From: Macrotis lagotis
Taxonomy: Eukaryota > Chordata > Mammalia > Peramelemorphia > Peramelidae
DNA: 64,000 nucleotides
Reading direction: 5' to 3'
Assembly (NCBI RefSeq): GCF_037893015.1
Contig: NC_133658.1
Span: forward strand, 286,755,719 to 286,819,718
Of the stretch, positions 54,264 through 62,400 are shown piece by piece. A model generated the notes under the pieces. That model was not told the DNA's origin. It did no database searches and saw only the letters and a program-made list of their open reading frames with translations. A program made the position numbers and the translations under genes. Numbering within the stretch: the first letter of the stretch is position 1; each line of letters opens with the position of its first letter.

Positions 54264-56392
54264 GCCTTACATACCCTACATCTGCCCATCACACAGAGGC
54301 TCATGGTCCCCTCTGCCTGGTGATCTGCAGACACACATCGAGTTCCATCCAAGAAACTTTCCCCACGGCTCACTACGAAATTCTTTCCAGAGGCCCAGCA
54401 CATGTGCTTGCACAGATTATTTCCTAGGAAGGCAGAGATGTGAAAGAATCTGTACTATGCTACCTGATACCTAAGTAGAAGAAGAAAAGTGAAGGGAGCA
54501 GTGACAGCCTATGAAGGCCAGTTGGGGGTACGCCAGAGCTTTCATCATCTGGCCTTAGAAGTAGGTTTAGCTTGAAGATTGCTGAATTGGAAGCTATTTT
54601 TTAAGCTCCCATTTTTGTGTTGTAACAGAAGATACCTCAATATAAAAAGTATAAGACAAAAGTCCTGAATGAATGTTCGTTTATTTATTATACCTGTAGA
54701 GAAGACTTTAAAGTTTAGAATTAGGTTTGATATAATTGAGTTAAATCATGTCTCCCTGAGGGGAAAAAAAGGATATGAATAGTTCGCAAAAGAAAAAATG
54801 TAAACCATTAACAAACAGCCATAGGACATCTCCATATCATCAATGGCAATAAAAAAATGTCACTCAAAACAACCTGGAGGTTTTATTTCATTCCCAGGGA
54901 ATTGAAAAGATAACAAAACATAGAGTGATCAGTGTTGGAAAGACTGGAAAATCAGGTACACTAATGCATTGTTGGTGGAGCTATGAGTTTGCATTCTTAA
55001 AAACAATTTGGAATAATGCAAAAAAAAAAAAGCTGACTGAATTTACCTAGCTGTGTGATCTTGGGCAAATCACTCAACGCCATTGCCTTTCAAAAAAGAG
55101 AGTAGACTGAATGTCAATATCTTTTGACTCAGAGATCCCACCTGTAAGACATACTCCCCTAAGGACATGACTGACAAAGAAAGTTTCCACCAAATTTATA
55201 GTAGCATTGTTGTAGTAGTCAATAAATGGAAACAAAATAGATTCCTGTCTATTGGGAAATGTCTAAACAAATTGTGACATGTTATTGTGTGATAAGAAAC
55301 GTTAAATATGCTGAATACAGAGAAGCATGGAAAGACTTACACAAACTCATGTAAAATGAAATAAGCAGTCAAGAAAACAATCAACAAGTAACTACAGGTT
55401 GGCTAGGTGGCGCAGTGGATAGAGCACCAGCCCTGGAGTCAGGAGGACCTGAGTTCAAATCTGGCCTCAGACACTTAATAATTAATAATTACCTAGCTGT
55501 GTGGCCTTGGGCAAGCCACTTAACCTCCATTGCCTTGCAAAAAAAACTAAAAAAAACAACTAACTACAACAATGAAAACAGAAAGAGCAAAAACCACAAA
55601 ACAACTGAAAAAAAATTAATGCCGCAAAATAACACAGAGTACAGGGTGGCTAGGTGGAGTAGTGGATAAAGCACCAGCCCTGGAGTCAGGAGTACCTGGG
55701 TTCAAATCTGGTCTCAGACACTTAATAATTACCTAGCTGTGTGGCCTTGGGCAAGCCACTTAACCCTGTTTGCCTTGCAAAAACCTAAAAAAAAATAATA
55801 ATAGAGTAAACTTGGCTCTAAAGAAGAGATAAAGGAAGATGCTTACCCACTGTTCTGAAGTAGTGATAGGTTCAGGAAGATCCACAAGTGTGGAATATTA
55901 CATATAACATCAGATTTTTTAAAAATGTATTGATCAGTTTTGTTTGAGTTTTCCTTCTTTTTCTTAATTTTAAAATTCTTTGTTATAAGAGATTACTGGA
56001 GAAGAAGGGAGTGAGGGGAATACAGTAATGTATAGTTTAAAGAATTGTTATATATTTAGACCATGGATTGTCCTAAAAGCATTTGAGGTTTTTTGTAGGA
56101 AAGTTTGTGTTTTTTCTTTTTGTTATTCTTATATTCCTAAACCATGAGGCCCCATCCAAACTCCCTGAGTGATGTAACTATAGAGGTAATGACCACTTGT
56201 GTGGAAGAAAGGATACCTTACTCTAGGAATGTATAGGTAAGGAGGTAGACTCCAACCCAAGGGCATGAAAACAGACCCAGACCCTAACCCAAGGGCATGA
56301 GAACAGACCCTTATTTGTATGTAGCAATCTGTAAACTTCCACAGTAAGCATTGGAATAAGCCAACAGAAGGGAGCAGCAGGCCTACAAGCAA

Positions 56393-56442
<50 letters not shown>

Positions 56443-59400
56443 TTCCTTTCTTTCCTTCCTTCTATACCCTCTCAACCAATTGTAAAGCTCTAATATCCTA
56501 ACTTCTCAACTCAGAAATTTGATCGATAGGTAAAACCTAGTCTTCCCACTAGGGGATGTGGAAATTAACTAAAAATGAATTAAAAACTTAAAAAGAGGGG
56601 TGGCTAGGTGGCACAGTGGATAAAGCACCGGCCCTAGAGTCAGGAGTACCTGGGTTCAAATCTGGTCTCAGACACTTAGCTGTGTGGCCTTGGGCAAGCC
56701 ACTTAACCCCATTTGCCTTGCAAAAAAACTAAAAAAAAAAAAAAACTTAAAAAGCTTAAAACATAATGGGGAAGTGAGGAAAATCATTAGGAATGCCATA
56801 AATCATGAGAGAAGCTAACATTTTCCTTGCAAATCAAGGATTGCCCAGAGCTTCTAAAACAAGAGGACCATTTTCTTTCTGAGTTTGCTTCCCAAGTTTA
56901 GACCTTTAATACAACTAGGACTGGCAATAGAGCTGAATTCTGATGTCTGGCAAATGCAAGTACCCAGGACCTCAATGAGCAACTGTTTTCCTACACTGAG
57001 GCCAAGGTTAATCCCCAACATTCTAAAATTTAACTTTAATAAATGTGGCTTCTAATACATAGGTTCTGTACATGTTCTTTCTCATCTTTCTAGGTGTGAG
57101 CACTAACACAATAAAATAACCCACTTGCTCCTAAGTAATGGGAAAAATAAGCAGAACTGAATACCATTAAGTCCTCTCAACTCCCAATACAGTTGCTGAT
57201 AAGGGCCTATACCCCAAAATGTCTCCAGTATACTCTGTTATTCTATTCTTATTTTATAGTCTTAGAAAGACTTCTAGAGGAGTCACTATTAAGTAACTAG
57301 TTATATAAGTAGGGACATATCTCTAGTACATGTCATAAATGCTTGTTGATTGAGTGATCCCATGAACTGGAGGAGGCTTTAGAAACTACCTTATCAAATC
57401 AACTCATTTTACAAATGAAGATTATGAAGTCCAAAAATGTAAAGTAACTTGCCCAAAGTCACACTGGTAATAGGAGACAGAGCTGACTTTAAATCCAATA
57501 CTCTTGCCAATGTACCACAAAGAATGGAACACAAGGTTTAGAGGACCCAGATAGGGGAGATGGAAGGACACAAAGATAAATTCCAGCAGGGCAGCCACAA
57601 TACTGTGAGTCACAGAGAAAAGATGACCTCACTTCTCTCCTGGTATCTTCATCCCCTTCCTCTACCTTGGCTATACTGAGCAGCTGACTTCCAGCTGTAG
57701 AAGGTGGGGACCCCTGGAGTGAGGTAAAGTGGCTTCCCATCAGTTGCAGAGCATTGCTGAGCCATGAACTCTAGCTGGGTTTTCACACAAGCCTGCAGAA
57801 AAGAGGAACAGAGGCGATCCAGAGGACACAGAAAGTACACAAGACTATTGAGAGGAAAGCTCCAATTATTTAAATTTAGTCAAGAAAACTGGTCAGAAAA
57901 AAAAAATGGAGAATCCTCCAAAAAGACTTGGTGTAGCTCAGCTTCTCATGTAGTTCATAATAGATAGCATTAAGGCCTTTCTAGGATGAGCCTCAATGTG
58001 TCTCAAGTTAGTTTTTTTATATTATCTACTCCCTTAAAGTCCTGGAAGATAAGAGGATCTTGGGGTGCTTTGCCTGGGGAAGAGAGAATGATGAAGGCAT
58101 AACAGCTTTCTTCAGATACCTGAAGGGTATACTTATTTTATATAGCTCTGGAAAACAAAATTAAGATGCACAGATGAAAGTTAAGAGGCAGATTGCAACT
58201 CATTTCAAGGGGGGGGGGGGGGGGGGACTCTTAAACTGTGCCTTTATGAAAGGGAGTAAAGCTCCTGCAGATGGCAGCACAGATGTCCCTGCTTCTCCCT
58301 ACCCATCCAGGAGTATAGGATTTAGTCCTTTCTTATCTCTATTAGTTCAGAATTTCAGTAGGCAATTTTTGTGCTGGGAGAAAGACTATAATGACCTCTA
58401 GGGTCTTGATTAGTTAAACATTCACTGCAATGACTTGGCGCCTCCTGATAATAGGATTCAGGTTAACAGAGGTCTCTACCCACCAACTGATCTAAAAGGT
58501 GCATCCCTACCTGAGTGTTGCACAGCTCAGCCTTAAGGTCAGCACCTACACAGTCACGACCACCAAAGGCAGGTCTGAAAAGTACCATCAGGCAGAGTCA
58601 GGAGGGAAAGCAATGTGGACATCTTCCTTGTCATAATGTACCTACAGCCCTGCTCTTAGATAAGGGAAGAGCCTGAGATGTTCTCCCAGGCCCATCCAGT
58701 CCCAGGAATGAAGGTTCCATGTACCTGGGGTTGTTGCACTGCCTTCTTCTGGTGATGACTCCTCCTCCACAGGTTCGAGAGCAAGAGCTTGGAGGAGCCC
58801 AACTAGACCACTGTCCGTGTACCAAGGAAACTGGTGTCAACTCTTCCAGAGAACGACAGTGGCCCTTAGAGCACCACTAGAATTAAAAAAAAAAAAAAAA
58901 ACTATGTTGAAAATAGTGTTTAAAATGTCCATATATCCTTTGATCAAGAGATTCTACTGCTAAACATATGCTTCGAGTAGGGAGGGAGGGAGGAAAGAGA
59001 GACAGAGAAAGACAGAGAGAGAGAGACAGAAATTAAGACAGAGAGAGAGAAACGGAGGGAGGGAGGGAGGGAGGAAGGAAGGAAGGAAAAGAAAGGGAAG
59101 AAAGATAAATACATCAACATATTTGTAATAGTATTTTTCATTTGGAGAAGTGCTAAATAAATTATGGTACACAAATATAATGGAATATTACCTTCTATAG
59201 AAACAGTGACTAAAACGAACACAGAGAAGCATGGAAAGAATTAGATGAACTGACAAAGAAAGAAGCAAAGCCAGAAAAACAACATTCACAGACTATAACA
59301 ATTAAATAGAACAATCCAACAAAATTGAGACCGAGTACTGCAAAATTATGACAAAGTTGGCCCCACAGAAAGGAGGTGAAGAGGCAGTTCTATCCACCTT

Positions 59401-62400
59401 TGCATACGGAACTATGGAAATGGAACATTGCATAAAATGGGTTAGTTTTTTATTCTTTTTTTTTTTTTGGTTATACTTTCTTACAACGGACAGATCTTTG
59501 GAAGGGGGGTGGGGAGAGAAGGAAGAATACAATTGGGTGATTTTTTTTTAAAACATACTAATTGGCCTAGGTATGTTTTTTTTTTCTAAACCCACATTTC
59601 TACAAGGAAGCAAATAGTCAACACACAAAAAAAGGTGTCATTCATCTGTCAGTTCACATACTCTGTTGAGTGGTGAGGCCAGGGATAGGGGCCTCCTTGC
59701 TGTTCTTTCCATAAGACACTCTTTCCTCTGTCTCTGGGCACTTTCTGTCACTTTTGCCCAGACCTAGAATGCTCTCCCTCTCCCTCTCCCTCTCTAGCTC
59801 CTGGTTTCCCTGGCTTCTTTCAAACCTGGCTAACCCTTACCTTCTGTAAAAAAGCCTTTACCAGTTTCCCTTTATCATAATAAACTCATTATCCTTCCTC
59901 CAAACCCTAATTTCCTGATTTCCCTATTCTTGTAGAAAGTGTATCACCATTCTCTCAGTTACTCTGACTTCCAGCCTAGGTGTCATACTAAATTCTTCAC
60001 TCTTTTTCCTCACCCTTCCCCCACCAGAAAATCAGTAGGCAAGTCGTATCATTTCCTAGGACACTTCAACCACTCTAGTACAGATCCTCATCCACTCATG
60101 CCTGGACTATTGTGATAGCTGGTTGATTGGTCTCCTAGACTCAAATCTTTCCTCACCCTAATCCAATCAGTTGTCAAAATAATATTCCTAAAAATGCAGA
60201 TCCAATCACAGAACCATCACCCCATTCAATGAATTTTAGTAGTTCTCTATTACTTCAAGGATCAAATATAAAATCTTCTATTGGGCTTTGAAAGTCTTTC
60301 ATCATCTGATCCAGTGTTCTGACAGCTTCCTCCCCACTTGTTCACTACAACCCATCAATGCTGTTCTCCTTCCTGTTCTTGTCACAAAACTCCAGCTCTG
60401 ACTCCAAGCTTTTTCTCTTTGGATTTTTTTTTAAGGTTTTTGCAAGGCAAATGGAATTAAGTGGCTTGCCCAAGGCCACACAGCTAGGTAATTATTAAGT
60501 GTCTGAGGTCGGATTTGAACTCAGATGCTCCTGACTCCAGGGCGAGTGCTCTATCCACAGCGCCACCTAGCCGCCTCTACTCCAAGCTTTTTCATTGATT
60601 GTCTCCCACGTTTGTATGGAATGTGCTCTCTCCTTATCTCTGCCTTCTGGAATCCCTGGCTTTCTTCAAGACTCAGCTAAAATCCTACCTTCTGCAAAAA
60701 GTTTTTCCCAGTCCTTCTTAATATTACTGCCTTCCCCTAAAGATTGCCCACCTTCATTTATGCTTTATGTCATCTTTCCCATTTTATTGTGAGTCTTTGG
60801 GAGCAGAGATCCCCCCTTTTTGCCTTTCTTTGTCTCCCTAACGATTAACACAGTGTCAAGGATATAGTAGGTATTTTAAAAATGCTTGCTCCTTGACGCA
60901 AAGCAAAATTCTTGGTGCTTCTTCTAGTAAACTCCTTGAGGACAAAACTGTTAGTTAAACAGCTAAATAAGAGAGCTGTTATCAATCAACCAATAAGAAA
61001 AAAAATATTAGTTTTAACATATACCTCTTTAATGAAATTTTCTTATGAGATGTATTTGTTGAATATCAGTCACAGTACTCTAAGAAAATTGGAGGATATT
61101 TTCAGCTGTGTGGTTGTCAAATGTAGGTTAGAGTTGACTAAGTTCAGGGAAAAACATTTAGCAATCTATTTAAAAGTATGCCTTCTGTGGTATATTTGCA
61201 TTAAAGTTTTCTTTAAAAGCATTTATATTCTACAGAATACTATTCAAAAATGGATATGAGTTCAACCATGCCTTTATCATTTATTATTTTATGCAGCTGC
61301 TTGTCCACCACTCTGCAGTAGAATGTAAGCCTTTGCCATTGTTTAATCTTCGATATCTTTGTACAAGTGTACATAATAGATGCTTAATAGTTGTTTATTT
61401 TTCAGCTCTTTGTAACTATAAGTCAGCTAATGAAATTAGACTTGACTATATAAGAGGGTACAGAACAGAAAAGTAACTGATTGGAATGTTTACAGAAAGG
61501 GATGAGATAAGACAGCCACTTTTCCGACCTTGGAGGCACCAAATAGGATGGAAAAAAAAGTATCAACTGAGCAATAACTTCCCAGTCCATCACTAAGCTT
61601 CCTGAAAGGAAGTAATCAGGAAAGTAGACTAGATGAAAAAGATCAGTCCTAGTTAACCTTGTAAATTAAAAAGTTGATCATCTGCCTTACCAAATTCTTT
61701 CCTTCTACACCAAGCTAGTGTACCAGGTCCAGTCATCCTTGGGCAATCTGATAAAAAATCAATTTCTGAACTACAAAGATAAGATCTGACTGGAATTTGG
61801 TAGTTCCCACAAACTCAGCCTAAAGTAGAGATCTGTCTACATTAAGGAGAGATCCCACTCAATGAGAGAGACATGGAAACGGACAAAGAGAAGTCCAACA
61901 CTAACAGTATGGTGGTGTACCAGGAGGATCTTTTTCTCAAACAACTATTTCTCACCCTGCAGACTGAGTTAACTCTGCCTGACTAGAGGAATCCTCTTTA
62001 AACATTCAATGCAAACCTTGCTTTTTACCTTATTGATTCCACATTCAGTTCCATCTAGGAGTGGTATAAGGATGCGGCTACAGCTGGTTTGGTCCTGAGG
62101 GTCTGTATGGCAGGAGAGAACTTGGCACATATCCTGAGAAAGGATGAGAGAAAGCTGTAAGTTTGATATCACACTTTTAAGGCCCATATTTGTATGGGCT
62201 ACAGGGTCAGGGTACAAAGCTAGTTCTTCTTTCTAGGTTCTGTGGGGTTGGTGATGCCAGGTTACTCTGCAGCAGGGATCCTGATTACCATGGAGAGACA
62301 TGTAGGGAACTGGAAACTACCAGAAAGGCAATGGGATACAACAGCATTGGGTTTAGAATCTTAAATATTCACTGGTTCTGAGATCCTGGGTAAATCACTA

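Larger units (their letters stand above)
54740..56115 (+). mobile_element. L1 LINE 3' end, broken by three SINEs
   Basis: AGTGATCAGTGTTGGAAAGA, CACTAATGCATTGTTGGTGG, AACAATTTGGAATAATGC and CCTGTCTATTGGGAAATGTC, then the 3' UTR after the SINEs. Old. Confidence 0.75.
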
